A stretch of 64,000 nucleotides of DNA from Thermovenabulum sp049723235 (lineage in GTDB: Bacteria > Bacillota > Thermosediminibacteria > Thermosediminibacterales > Thermosediminibacteraceae), in NCBI RefSeq assembly GCF_049723235.1, contig NZ_JBNARB010000001.1, positions 1-64,000 of the forward strand. Direction: 5' to 3'. Positions 6,738 through 15,229 of the stretch are shown here, piece by piece (positions within the stretch are counted from its first letter, which is position 1; each line of letters opens with the position of its first letter). A program made the translations under genes and the position numbers. Below the pieces are notes generated by a model, which had not been told where the DNA came from, did no database searches, and was given only the letters and a program-made list of their open reading frames with translations.

Positions 6738-8021
6738 ATGCTCGATATTAAGTTAGTCCGTTCAAATCCCGGGATTGTAAAAGAAGCTATGGAAAAAAGA
6801 GGAGCGACCACAAACTTAGAACAGCTTTTGAAAATCGACGAGGAAAGAAGAAATTTGCTGGTGGAGGTAGAACAATTAAAGAGTTTGCGAAATAGGGAAT
6901 CGGAAGAGATTGCTCGAAAGAAAAAGGCGGGAGAACCGGCAGAGGATTTAATCCGTCAAATGAAAGAGGTTTCGGACAAAATTAAGGAAATGGACGAGAA
7001 GCTGAAGCAAATAGACGAAGAAATACATAGAATGCTTTTGATGATCCCAAATATTCCCGATGAATCGGTACCCGTCGGCAAAAGCGATGCCGATAACGTG
7101 GAAGTTAGAAGATGGGGAAGCCCTAAGGAGTTTGACTTTTCTTTAAAGGCTCACTGGGAGATTGGCGAATATTTGGACATCCTTGATTTCGAGAGGGCGG
7201 CAAAGATTACCGGCTCCAGGTTTGTGGTTTATAAAGGGCTTGGGGCAAGATTGGAAAGGGCTTTAATAAACTTCATGCTGGACCTGCACATTGATAAACA
7301 CGGATATAAGGAGATATTTCCTCCTTTTATTGTAAACAGGGACAGCATGACGGGAACCGGACAGCTTCCAAAATTTGAGGAAGAGGCCTTTAAACTTTAC
7401 AACAACACAGATTATTTCCTTATACCCACTGCAGAGGTTCCTGTAACCAATCTTCACAGAAATGAAATTCTGGAAAGGGAGCAGCTTCCTATATATTACG
7501 TAGCTTACAGCGGATGCTTCAGGGCTGAAGCTGGCTCTGCCGGAAGGGATACAAGGGGTATAATAAGGCAGCATCAGTTTAACAAGGTAGAACTGGTAAA
7601 ATTTTGCGAACCGGAAAAATCCATGGAAGAACTGGAAAAACTTACCCATGATGCGGAGGAGGTTTTGCAGCTTTTAGGGCTTCCCTACCGGGTGGTGGCC
7701 TTATGTACGGGTGACTTAGGTTTTTCTTCCGCAAAGACTTACGACATAGAGGTGTGGATGCCAAGCTACAACAGGTACGTAGAAATTTCGTCCTGCAGCA
7801 ATTTTAAAGACTACCAGGCAAGGAGGGCAGAAATAAGATATAGGCCGGAAAAAGGAGCAAAGCCCCAGTACGTTCATACGCTGAACGGGTCAGGCCTTGC
7901 CGTAGGGAGAACCACTGCTGCGATACTGGAAAACTTCCAGCAGGCCGACGGTTCGGTGGTAATTCCGGAAGTTTTAAGGCCCTACATGGGAGGGGTTTCT
8001 ACAATACCGCCAAAATACTAA
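6738..8021 (+). CDS. serS: Seryl-tRNA synthetase
   Basis: 427 residues, the usual length. The N-terminal ~110 residues form the two-helix coiled-coil arm (LLKIDEERRNLLVEVEQLKSL onward) that grips the long variable arm of tRNA-Ser. The class II catalytic core has motif 2 (FRAEAGSAGRDTRG followed by QHQFNKVE) and motif 3 (NGSGLAVGRTTAAILE). It charges serine onto tRNA-Ser, and onto tRNA-Sec where present. Start ATG follows GAGGAGGT. Controlled by the serine T-box upstream and ended by a strong terminator. Confidence 0.97.
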   Translation: MLDIKLVRSNPGIVKEAMEKRGATTNLEQLLKIDEERRNLLVEVEQLKSLRNRESEEIARKKKAGEPAEDLIRQMKEVSDKIKEMDEKLKQIDEEIHRMLLMIPNIPDESVPVGKSDADNVEVRRWGSPKEFDFSLKAHWEIGEYLDILDFERAAKITGSRFVVYKGLGARLERALINFMLDLHIDKHGYKEIFPPFIVNRDSMTGTGQLPKFEEEAFKLYNNTDYFLIPTAEVPVTNLHRNEILEREQLPIYYVAYSGCFRAEAGSAGRDTRGIIRQHQFNKVELVKFCEPEKSMEELEKLTHDAEEVLQLLGLPYRVVALCTGDLGFSSAKTYDIEVWMPSYNRYVEISSCSNFKDYQARRAEIRYRPEKGAKPQYVHTLNGSGLAVGRTTAAILENFQQADGSVVIPEVLRPYMGGVSTIPPKY

Positions 8022-8022
8022 A

Positions 8023-8058
8023 AAATTTGGCGCACATTGAAAGTGCGCCAAATTTTTT
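8023..8058. terminator. Bidirectional terminator between serS and the DUF1540 gene
   Basis: A 13-bp stem (8023-8035 with 8043-8055), a 7-base loop ATTGAAA and a T run for the plus strand; the A-rich left flank gives a T run for the minus-strand gene that ends at 8058. Confidence 0.85.
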
Positions 8059-8300
8059 TACCTTCTTTGTACACCGTCATTTTTTACATCTGCCGAATTT
8101 TTCGGAACGAAGGTCTTGCAGCAGGTCTCCATAGCGGAGTTGACCGGTGTGGGTTGAGCGGTGGATGCCTGAGGTGCATCATAGCTATTTGGCATGGTTG
8201 CTCCAATTCTGTCAGAGGTAACCATTATCTCTGACGCGTGACACATGTTTCCGCTACCCCAGTAATGACAGTTGGATACACTGCAATGGATATGAGGCAT
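8058..8300 (-). CDS. DUF1540 domain protein (small Cys-rich)
   Basis: An 80-residue protein whose N-terminus, HIHCSVSNCHYWGSGNMCHA, has the cysteine spacing of the DUF1540 family, small proteins common in spore-forming Firmicutes and thought to bind metal. A single domain copy is followed by a Ser/Thr/Pro/Ala-rich linker and a late CC pair. GGGAGG lies 7 bases upstream of the ATG. Its function is unknown; it is a monocistronic unit. Confidence 0.82.
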   Translation of the reverse strand: MPHIHCSVSNCHYWGSGNMCHASEIMVTSDRIGATMPNSYDAPQASTAQPTPVNSAMETCCKTFVPKNSADVKNDGVQRR

Positions 8301-8547
8301 GTAGATAACCTCCCGTAAATTTTTTTTAACATTAATATTTTTATCAATGAGGTATAAAATAATTCAGGAAAGCAAAGGAAAAGACGGGTGCTAAACTTCA
8401 TGTTTTCTCAGGTAATCAGCTTGTAATAAAATTAACAGGAGTTAAAACCAAAAATAACTAATAAAATATAATTAATAAATGCTATAATATAAATAATTGT
8501 TTATTTTAGTTTTAATCATTTACTTTATTTAGTAAAAGAGGGTTGTT

Positions 8548-9348
8548 ATGGAAAGGGTTATTTATGTAGCTTTGTTTACCGCCACCATACATATGATCGA
8601 TACTTTATCCTATTCTGTGAGACTTGCGGGTGTAAGAACCAGGAGGCTGGCTTTGGCGCTTTCGTTATTTAACATTATAGTACTTATTTCAAGGACTGCC
8701 AACATGATTCAGGCTCCGCTACTGGGCAGTATAGTGGATAAGGCGATTTCTAAAGGCGAAATAAAAGAACTCCTTCACAGCTTTAGAATAATAATTTTTT
8801 CTGCAACACTGGGAAGCCTTATAGGAGCAGCTTTGATTCCGAGTTTTATAGAAATTTTTTCAAAAGGAATTTTTGCCCTTGAAAAAACAGGGTCCATCCC
8901 TAAACTCCTTGTAAAAATAATTTTTAATAAACCCGTGAAGCAGATAAAAAATTCTTTGAAAGCACCGGATCTATATAAAATAAGAAAAATCAGCAAAACC
9001 GGGATATCCCCTTTTTTCTTGATATTTAATCTCTTCATCACTTCGATTTCAACCATTGGTGTGCTGGCGGCCATTTACGCCGGTGCCCTATTACCGGAAT
9101 ACAGGATTACCGCAAGTCAGCTTTCGGGGGTTATAAACGGTACAGCCACAATATTGCTGGCAATTATTGTTGACCCGCAGGCAGCATTGATTACCGACCA
9201 GGCTTTACAGGGTATCAGGACCAAACAGGAAGTAACGTCGATGGTATTTTTTCTCGTGAGCGGGAAAATCATCGGGACCCTTCTGAGCCAGGTTATATTT
9301 ATACCGGCTTCGGAAGTGGTATTATGGATTACCCGAAAATTAATATAA
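8548..9348 (+). CDS. amj: Lipid II flippase Amj (alternate to MurJ)
   Basis: 266 residues, polytopic membrane protein of the Amj (YdaH, DUF2837) family. The opening ALFTATIHMIDTLSYSVRLAGVRT and the LSLFNIIVLISRTANMIQAPLLGS segment are characteristic. In Bacillus subtilis Amj flips lipid II across the membrane when MurJ is absent or inhibited. About six hydrophobic segments are visible, with a basic cytosolic loop around residues 125-155. It stands alone, facing the pdxR gene end to end. A TATAAT at 8483-8488 lies upstream but has no convincing -35. Confidence 0.88.
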   Translation: MERVIYVALFTATIHMIDTLSYSVRLAGVRTRRLALALSLFNIIVLISRTANMIQAPLLGSIVDKAISKGEIKELLHSFRIIIFSATLGSLIGAALIPSFIEIFSKGIFALEKTGSIPKLLVKIIFNKPVKQIKNSLKAPDLYKIRKISKTGISPFFLIFNLFITSISTIGVLAAIYAGALLPEYRITASQLSGVINGTATILLAIIVDPQAALITDQALQGIRTKQEVTSMVFFLVSGKIIGTLLSQVIFIPASEVVLWITRKLI

Positions 9349-9352
9349 TCTC

Positions 9353-10813
9353 TTAAAGGAGCGGACTGTAATTGCTTTTTTTAATGGGAATAAAGCTGAA
9401 TTCCTTTAAAAATTCTCTTATGGCGTGAGAAAGATGCTCGATCCCCTCGCTTATTTTTTCCTTTGGTACCTGGGCAATACTCAAGCGAAAACACGGCGAT
9501 GGCTTTTGGTCCGGGTAAAAGTAATCACCGGGCATTATAAATATTCCTTTTTTCATAACCCCGGCATAAAGGTTCATGGAATAATACCCCTGAGGCAGGC
9601 AGAGCCAGTAGAACAATCCCCCGTTGGGAACGCTAAAGGTTACCGGGGAAGGAAGATGTTTTTTTAATGAATCTGACATTATTTCCCATTTTTCGAAATA
9701 TATTCTTCGAATCTTTGCAAGATGATCGTAAAAGCTTTTTTCCCTTATCATTAAATCCAGGACCCGCTGGTTTAAACCCGAAGAAGCAATGTCGGAAAAG
9801 TATTTTACTTCGGCAATTTTTTCTGAAAAATCGGGAGGTACCAGTAAAAAACCCAACCTCAATCCGGGCATCAGGATTTTGGAAAAGCTCTTAATGTAAA
9901 ACACCCGGTTTTCGTCATCGTAAGCTTTTAAAGGTAGAGGTTTTTCTGAATAATAAAGGTCGTTCATGTGATCATCCTCAAGAATATAAAAACCAAATTT
10001 TTTTGAAAGAGCTATTAGCTCTTTCTTTTTTTGTTCGGAGTAAGATATACCGGTGGGGTTTTGGAAATTGGGCATTGTATAAAAAAGCTTTGGGGGTTTT
10101 GCGCGCATCTTGCTTAAAAACTCTTCCATATCTATTCCATCGTCCCTTAATGTAATCTCTGCGATTTTTGCACCTCTTGATTTGAAAGCATCGACGGCAC
10201 CCGGGTAAGTGGGTGATTCCACAAAAACGGTATCACCGTAATCCAGCAAGGCCTTGGAAATAATGTCTATTCCTTGCTGAGCCCCGGATACTACATGAAT
10301 ATTTTCCTTTGAGGCTTTAATTTTGTACTCCTCGTAAAGAAAATCTTCTAAGGATTGTCTTAAGGGAAGAAATCCCGGGCTTTCATTGTACGCAAAGGCG
10401 TAACCCCCGTCCCTATCTAAAACTCTTATTATGGAGCTTTTGAAAATTTCTACAGGAAAATATTCCGGAGGAACAGAAGCGGTGGCAAAGTCAAACCTTA
10501 TTTTATCGATTTCCAATTCGGAATCTTTTTTCACGGAAAAATCCGCGGATTCTTTTAAAGGAGACTGAATAAATGTACCGCTTCCCACCCTGGATACAGC
10601 GTAACCTTCTTTTTCCAGGAGTTTATAAGCGTTCACAATGGTAACGGTATTAACCTTCAGGTCCGCCGCAAGTTTTCTTATGGGGGGCAGTTTTTCTCCC
10701 GGAAGTAAAATTCCCTTCTTTATTAAACGGACAATTTCTTCATAAATCTGAACGTAGAGGGGTTCTGTGGAACTGCGATCTAAATGTATCGAAACAAATT
10801 TATCCATTTTCAA
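9353..10813 (-). CDS. pdxR: PdxR, MocR/GntR-type regulator with aminotransferase-like domain
   Basis: 486 residues: an N-terminal GntR winged helix (about 10-80; PLYVQIYEEI, PPIRKLAADLKVNTVTIVNAY, GSGTFIQSP) joined to a fold-type I aminotransferase-like domain with SGAQQGIDI, FQNPTGISYSEQ and the PLP lysine in YIKSFSKILMPGLRLG. It is divergent from pdxST, the usual place of PdxR, which senses PLP and controls PLP synthesis and can also repress its own gene. The TTG start is preferred because GGAGG is 6 bases upstream, though an ATG lies two codons in. The intergenic region carries paired inverted repeats. Confidence 0.9.
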   Translation of the reverse strand: MKMDKFVSIHLDRSSTEPLYVQIYEEIVRLIKKGILLPGEKLPPIRKLAADLKVNTVTIVNAYKLLEKEGYAVSRVGSGTFIQSPLKESADFSVKKDSELEIDKIRFDFATASVPPEYFPVEIFKSSIIRVLDRDGGYAFAYNESPGFLPLRQSLEDFLYEEYKIKASKENIHVVSGAQQGIDIISKALLDYGDTVFVESPTYPGAVDAFKSRGAKIAEITLRDDGIDMEEFLSKMRAKPPKLFYTMPNFQNPTGISYSEQKKKELIALSKKFGFYILEDDHMNDLYYSEKPLPLKAYDDENRVFYIKSFSKILMPGLRLGFLLVPPDFSEKIAEVKYFSDIASSGLNQRVLDLMIREKSFYDHLAKIRRIYFEKWEIMSDSLKKHLPSPVTFSVPNGGLFYWLCLPQGYYSMNLYAGVMKKGIFIMPGDYFYPDQKPSPCFRLSIAQVPKEKISEGIEHLSHAIREFLKEFSFIPIKKSNYSPLL

Positions 10814-10840
10814 ATAATACCTCCTGCAAAAATTAATTTT

Positions 10841-10940
10841 AATAAAATTGTATTGATAAAAACCATATTGTTATGATAAAATAAATACAACAATCCGCTA
10901 TTTATAATAACAATAAGCAATGTAACGATACAATTTTATT
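10841..10940. promoter_or_regulatory. Probable PdxR operator region with nested inverted repeats
   Basis: AATAAAATTGTAT (10841-10853) is repeated perfectly in inverted orientation at 10928-10940, 74 bases away, and inside this pair ATTGTTAT (10867-10874) and ATAACAAT (10907-10914) form a second perfect inverted pair. The elements share an ATTGT core. They occupy the pdxR-pdxS divergent promoter region, so PdxR is the likely binder. Confidence 0.6.
10853..10882 (+). promoter_or_regulatory. Probable promoter of pdxST
   Basis: TTGATA at 10853-10858, an 18-base spacer and TAAAAT at 10877-10882. The -35 box overlaps the left arm of the outer repeat, so bound PdxR would touch RNA polymerase. Confidence 0.55.
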
Positions 10941-10988
10941 TTACCATACTATTACATTAATTACAATCTAAAAGGAGGAGATTTACTT

Positions 10989-11888
10989 ATGGAAAACTTT
11001 AAAAACTGCCATGCTGACCCTGAAAGATATTCCCTCAATAAAAATTTAGCCGAGATGTTAAAGGGTGGAGTAATAATGGATGTGACTACTCCGGAGCAGG
11101 CGAAAATAGCGGAAGATGCCGGAGCGGTGGCGGTTATGGCCTTAGAAAGGGTGCCTGCGGATATAAGGAAATACGGCGGAGTTGCTCGAATGTCAGACCC
11201 CAAAATAATAAAGGCAATAAAACAGGCTGTCAGCATACCGGTTATGGCAAAATGCAGGATCGGTCACTTTGTAGAAGCCGAGATTTTAGAGGCCATCGGT
11301 GTGGATTTTATCGATGAAAGCGAGGTGCTGACACCAGCCGACGAGCATTTCCATATAGATAAAAAAAGGTTTAAGGTACCTTTTGTATGCGGTGCTAAAA
11401 ACTTAGGGGAAGCCTTGAGGCGTATAGCCGAGGGAGCTGCCATGATTAGAACCAAGGGGGAAGCGGGCACCGGAAATGTGGTGGAAGCGGTAAGACATAT
11501 AAGGACAATTATGGGAGAAATCCGGAGAATTCAAAACATGCCGGAGGAAGAACTGATAACCGCTGCCAAGGAAATGGGGGCGCCCTATGAACTCGTGCTG
11601 TACGTTGCTGAACACGGAAAACTTCCTGTAGTAAATTTTGCTGCAGGAGGGGTCGCAACACCTGCCGATGCTGCTTTATTGATGAAGCTCGGGTGTGACG
11701 GAGTTTTTGTAGGTTCCGGTATTTTCAAATCGGAAAACCCTGCAAAAAGGGCAAGGGCTATCGTTAAGGCGGTAACCTATTACGATGACCCCGAAATCCT
11801 TGCTGAGGTTTCCGAAGACCTCGGCGAGGCAATGCAGGGTCTTGAAATAGATAGACTGGATTCCCGTTATGCGGAGCGGGGATGGTGA
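10989..11888 (+). CDS. pdxS: Pyridoxal 5'-phosphate synthase, synthase subunit PdxS
   Basis: 299 residues, a (beta/alpha)8 barrel that combines ribose 5-phosphate, glyceraldehyde 3-phosphate and ammonia to make PLP. Family signatures are complete: [31 protein letters not shown], the lysine in [13 protein letters not shown], and [20 protein letters not shown]-like C-terminal text (here [11 protein letters not shown]). AAAGGAGGAG lies upstream of the ATG. It is followed within 5 bases by pdxT, its glutaminase partner, in the deoxyxylulose-independent PLP pathway. Confidence 0.97.
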   Translation: [299 protein letters not shown]

Positions 11889-11892
11889 TTAT

Positions 11893-12456
11893 ATGAAAAT
11901 CGGAGTGGTGGCTTTTCAGGGTGCGGTAAGGGAGCACATAAAAATGCTTAAAAAGATTGGAGTTCAGGCTTTTCCGGTAAAAAAAAGAAAAGAGCTATTC
12001 GGGGTGGATGCCCTTATATTGCCGGGCGGTGAAAGTACAGTAATAGGAAAATTTTTGAGGGATTCGGGGCTTGGTGATGAAATCGTAAAGCTTGTAAAAA
12101 ACGGTATGCCCATCTGGGGGACCTGTGCCGGTATGATACTTTTGGCAAAGCATATAATAAACCAGGATTATGTACACCTTGGTCTTATGGATATCCAGGT
12201 AAAAAGGAATGCTTATGGCGGTCAGTTAGAAAGCTTTGTAGCCAGAAAACCGGTGCCCGGCATTTCGGAAAGACCCCTGGAACTTGTATTTATCAGAGCG
12301 CCTTATGCGGAAAAGGTTGGAGCGGGGGTGGATGTGATTTTGGAGCTGGATGGGAAGGTAGTTGCAGCAAGACAGGATAATATGCTGGCTACAGCTTTTC
12401 ATCCCGAGCTTACCGAAGATGAAAGTTTTCATAAGTATTTTACTGAAATGATTTAA
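11893..12456 (+). CDS. pdxT: Pyridoxal 5'-phosphate synthase, glutaminase subunit PdxT
   Basis: 187 residues, class I glutamine amidotransferase that supplies ammonia to PdxS. It has GGESTVIGK, the nucleophile elbow GTCAGMILLA and the catalytic His-Glu in AFHPEL. ATG 11893 is chosen over the in-frame ATG at 11869 because it gives the family length and the conserved MKIGVVAFQG opening, and lies after GGGATGGTGA just downstream of the pdxS stop. Confidence 0.96.
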   Translation: MKIGVVAFQGAVREHIKMLKKIGVQAFPVKKRKELFGVDALILPGGESTVIGKFLRDSGLGDEIVKLVKNGMPIWGTCAGMILLAKHIINQDYVHLGLMDIQVKRNAYGGQLESFVARKPVPGISERPLELVFIRAPYAEKVGAGVDVILELDGKVVAARQDNMLATAFHPELTEDESFHKYFTEMI

Positions 12457-12462
12457 AAAATT

Positions 12463-12494
12463 AAGGCCGGGGGAGATGAACCTCGGCCTTTTTA
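12463..12494 (+). terminator. Terminator of pdxST
   Basis: AAGGCCGGGG (12463-12472) pairs with CCTCGGCCTT (12481-12490) with one G-T wobble, followed by a T run. It also sits at the end of the converging minus-strand gene. Confidence 0.85.
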
Positions 12495-14132
12495 AATCTC
12501 TAATATCCTTAATGCCTCTTCATTATTTAACTCGGTTATAAAGGGGATTTTTGTTTCTTTTTCTGTCTCCCTGTTTGCAGAAGCTAAATCGCTTCTTTTA
12601 ATTGCTTGTAATGAGAATTTTCTTGCCCCTGCCATAAGCTGTTGTAGTCCTGCCCCGAGTTTATCAGCCAGTGTCCAGACTGCTATGGCGCCATAGGGTA
12701 TATTCTTCATTTCCTCTTCGCCGACCTTATTTTTAACTTCATGATAACCGGCAAAGATTTCTTCGGCTTTTAATCCGATTTGCGCAACGGATTGAGGTAA
12801 AGAATCCCAATTTCCGTTTACCTTTTCCTTCTTTTCGGGATGTAGAGCTCCTTCTATATTAGACCCTACAAAAGCCGGTATCATTAGTGCCCTTCCCATG
12901 CAAATTATCTTTACAAAGGGTGAACCGAGGGCAAGAGCTTTAAAAATATGATCTTCCCTTGCAAATCCACCAGCAAAAGCCATGTCTACCACTTTGTATC
13001 CTTTAGAAGCAAGAATGCAAGCGTATTCATAAGCTTTGGAGTGTAAAAGTATAGAGGGAACACCCCAGGTTTCCATCATATTCCAGGGGCTCATTCCGGT
13101 TCCGCCCCCCGAACCGTCAATTGTTAAAAGATCGAGCTTTGCCTCGGTTGCGAATTTTATAGCCATTGCAAGGCCTACCATGCCGTAGGATCCGGTTTTC
13201 AAAGTAATCTTTTTAAATCCTATGTTTCTTAAGTAATTGACGGATTTTAAAAATTCTTCCCTGACTTCTTCCACGCTGGAAAGATTGGTATATCCTAAAC
13301 GGCTGTGCCTGGCAAAGGACTTTATTGCACCGGAGTTGTATGCCTCTATAACTTCCGGTTTTTCAGGGTCCGGATCCAGTACATAGCCTCTTTTTTTCAG
13401 GAACCTGGCGTATTCTATGTCTTTTACCTGAATTTCTCCTCCTATGGATTTTGCTCCCTGTCCCCATTTTAACTCTAAAATTACTTTATCGCCGTATTTT
13501 TCAATGACGTATTCGGCAACACCGTTTCTTGTGTCCTCCACATTCATCTGAACAATTATCGCTCCATAACCATCAAAATAGCGAAGGTATGTTTGTATTC
13601 TTCTATCCAGTTCTGGAGCCTTTTTTATTTTACCGTTTTCGATAACAGCTTCGCGATCGATTCCTACCACGTTTTCGCCGATAACGATGGGAAAACCGGC
13701 TAAGGCTGCACCGATAGCCAGGGAATCCCAGTATTTTGCAGCGATAAAGGTTGAGCCAAGGGCACCCGTCATAATGGGAAGCCTGGATTTGGTTTTTTCA
13801 AAATGACCGAATTCGGTTTCGATATTAACCCGGGGGAAAATGCAGTCATCGGGAGAATTCGTCATATTTTCTTTTAATCCTTCTGCACCGAAATTTGCTC
13901 CCATTATTCGGAGGGAGTTATAAGATACACCTAAGGGGAGGGTATTTCCGCTGCCTGCAGTGACATTCCCGAAATCCCTGGGGTAAAGCATCTTCCTTCC
14001 TACCAGGCTGGACATCCAGGTTTCGCATTTTCCGTGGCAGTCAGCTCTGCAAAGGGTGCAGAGGCCGGATTCACATGGATTTCCACGGTTTAAAGTTCCA
14101 AGAACGTCGTTGGATTTTTGCCAATTAATCAT
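12492..14132 (-). CDS. FMN-binding glutamate synthase-like protein (stand-alone GltB2-type domain) with Cys-rich N-terminus
   Basis: 547 residues. The main body is a glutamate synthase central (FMN) barrel: ELKWGQGAKSIGGEIQ, DLLTIDGSGGGTGMSP, AGGFAREDHIFKALALGS and CMGRALMIPAFVG. There is no glutaminase domain, so it resembles the short archaeal-type proteins rather than full GltB. The N-terminus has C20-x4-C-x2-C-x3-C-x3-C36, which could hold an iron-sulfur cluster. True substrate is unknown; the family includes ammonia- or ferredoxin-linked and uncharacterised flavoenzymes. ATG 14132 follows GAGGGGG by 8 bases; the longer frame to 14174 lacks a ribosome site. Confidence 0.82.
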   Translation of the reverse strand: MINWQKSNDVLGTLNRGNPCESGLCTLCRADCHGKCETWMSSLVGRKMLYPRDFGNVTAGSGNTLPLGVSYNSLRIMGANFGAEGLKENMTNSPDDCIFPRVNIETEFGHFEKTKSRLPIMTGALGSTFIAAKYWDSLAIGAALAGFPIVIGENVVGIDREAVIENGKIKKAPELDRRIQTYLRYFDGYGAIIVQMNVEDTRNGVAEYVIEKYGDKVILELKWGQGAKSIGGEIQVKDIEYARFLKKRGYVLDPDPEKPEVIEAYNSGAIKSFARHSRLGYTNLSSVEEVREEFLKSVNYLRNIGFKKITLKTGSYGMVGLAMAIKFATEAKLDLLTIDGSGGGTGMSPWNMMETWGVPSILLHSKAYEYACILASKGYKVVDMAFAGGFAREDHIFKALALGSPFVKIICMGRALMIPAFVGSNIEGALHPEKKEKVNGNWDSLPQSVAQIGLKAEEIFAGYHEVKNKVGEEEMKNIPYGAIAVWTLADKLGAGLQQLMAGARKFSLQAIKRSDLASANRETEKETKIPFITELNNEEALRILEI

Positions 14133-14148
14133 ATTTATGACCCCCTCA

Positions 14149-14181
14149 AAGTATATAGGTATACAAAAATACAAGTATATA
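14149..14181. repeat. Direct repeat AAGTATATA upstream of the glutamate-synthase-like gene
   Basis: AAGTATATA occurs at 14149-14157 and 14173-14181, with the palindrome GTATAC at 14159-14164 between them. The spacing of 24 bases and the position between promoter and start codon suggest a regulator site, but no factor can be named. Confidence 0.4.
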
Positions 14182-14191
14182 TTAATTTTAT

Positions 14192-14221
14192 ATTATACAA
14201 ACAAAAATCATAAAAAGTCAA
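14192..14221 (-). promoter_or_regulatory. Promoter of the glutamate-synthase-like gene
   Basis: On the minus strand TTGACT (14221-14216), an 18-base spacer and a perfect TATAAT (14197-14192). The rest of the 389-base gap between this gene and gntR (14133-14521) is AT-rich and holds only the repeats and the gntR promoter and operator listed separately. Confidence 0.7.
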
Positions 14222-14400
14222 TACTTTAAAGCATAAAAATTTTATCATTTTAAAGCAATAAACACCGGTTAAAATTATAGAAATTTTTCTAAACTAAAAT
14301 AAAAAATCTATAAAAAGAAGGGATTTATAAAAAATTTAAAGAATAAAATTAATATAAAGTAATGTATGGGGAATTATAACTTTGTTAAAAAATAAACTTA

Positions 14401-14428
14401 TTGACATATTATATAAATTACTTAAAAT
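14401..14428 (+). promoter_or_regulatory. Promoter of the gntR gene
   Basis: TTGACA at 14401-14406, a 16-base spacer and TAAAAT at 14423-14428. A TGATATATCA palindrome lies at 14442-14451, at or just after the predicted start of transcription, consistent with autorepression. Confidence 0.65.
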
Positions 14429-14441
14429 TAAAATTAGTAAG

Positions 14442-14451
14442 TGATATATCA
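14442..14451. promoter_or_regulatory. Putative GntR operator 1 (TGATATATCA)
   Basis: A perfect 10-base palindrome just downstream of the gntR promoter. The same 10-mer recurs at 15180-15189 and 23700-23709 in front of other genes of the block. Confidence 0.6.
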
Positions 14452-14521
14452 AAAGTATATTATTTATATATTAATAAAATAATAAAATTCATTTTAAAAG
14501 ATTGAAAAAGGAGCAGGGAAC

Positions 14522-15154
14522 ATGGCTGAGACATTGAGCGAAAAGGCCTATAATATTATCAAGGAGAGATTGCTTTACACTAAAAAAGGTAGTTATTTGA
14601 GTATAAGGAAAGTCGCCGAAGAATTAAATATGAGTTATACCCCCGTAAGGGAAGCTTTTTTAAGGCTTCACAAAGAGGGGTTTTTAGAGCTGGTACCCAA
14701 GGTGGGCTTTTTTACCAATTGCATTGATATCAACGAAATATTACAGATATACGAAGTCAGGGAATGCATTGAATTATTCGTTTTTAAAAAGATTTTTAAC
14801 AGTATAGGTCCAAAGCATATAGAACTTCTTAAAAAATATTTAGCAGAACAAAAAAATTGCTTAGAGAAAAAGGATATACACGGTTACGTAAAGGCGGATC
14901 AAAAATTTCATGAAGTGTTTCTGGAAATTTACAATAATCAATATTTGAGCAACCTTTACAGGAATATCAGGGAACAGTATTTTATTTGCTCCAATAATAT
15001 TGCTGAAAGACACAGCGGAGTAGCTGTAGAGGAGCATGAAAGCTTAATAGAGTGCATAGAAAATAAGGACTTTGAAAAAGCGATAAACCTCCTGAGTATG
15101 CATATTGAAAATGCAAAACAAAGGGTAAAGGATGGATTCAGAAGGGTAAGTTAA
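14522..15154 (+). CDS. GntR family regulator, FadR/FCD subfamily
   Basis: 210 residues. The N-terminal winged helix (about 1-70) has YLSIRKVAEELNMSYTPVREAFLRL, the typical GntR recognition helix, followed by LELVPKVGFFTNCID. The C-terminal all-helical FCD domain shows the metal/ligand-site residues in VRECIE, DQKFHEVFLE and EEHESLIECIENKD. FCD regulators usually bind organic or sugar acids and lose affinity for DNA. It heads the 12-kb catabolic block and very probably acts on the TGATATATCA sites. AAAGGAGCAGG precedes the ATG. Confidence 0.9.
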   Translation: MAETLSEKAYNIIKERLLYTKKGSYLSIRKVAEELNMSYTPVREAFLRLHKEGFLELVPKVGFFTNCIDINEILQIYEVRECIELFVFKKIFNSIGPKHIELLKKYLAEQKNCLEKKDIHGYVKADQKFHEVFLEIYNNQYLSNLYRNIREQYFICSNNIAERHSGVAVEEHESLIECIENKDFEKAINLLSMHIENAKQRVKDGFRRVS

Positions 15155-15178
15155 GAATTTTGTAAATTTTTATCAAAA

Positions 15179-15190
15179 CTGATATATCAG
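15179..15190. promoter_or_regulatory. Putative GntR operator 2 (CTGATATATCAG)
   Basis: A 12-base perfect palindrome containing TGATATATCA, immediately followed by a half-conserved copy TGATATATTA (15191-15200). It lies between gntR and the MoaD-like gene, where a weak promoter (TTGTAA at 15160, TATATC at 15183, 17-base spacer) would be covered by it. Confidence 0.6.
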
Positions 15191-15229
15191 TGATATATTA
15201 TTAAAAATTTGATATTGCGGGGGAAGGGA

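Noticed and set aside
8037..8234. Plus-strand reading frame overlapping the DUF1540 gene
   Set aside because: It starts inside the serS terminator, has no family features and is antisense to a clear DUF1540 gene with a good ribosome site.
8483..8488. TATAAT upstream of amj as a full promoter
   Set aside because: No acceptable -35 sequence lies 16-18 bases upstream, so it is mentioned only in the amj entry.
14442..14451. TGATATATCA as Fur or ARG boxes
   Set aside because: It lacks the 7-1-7 Fur layout and the TGAAT/ATTCA ARG half-sites; a GntR operator fits better.
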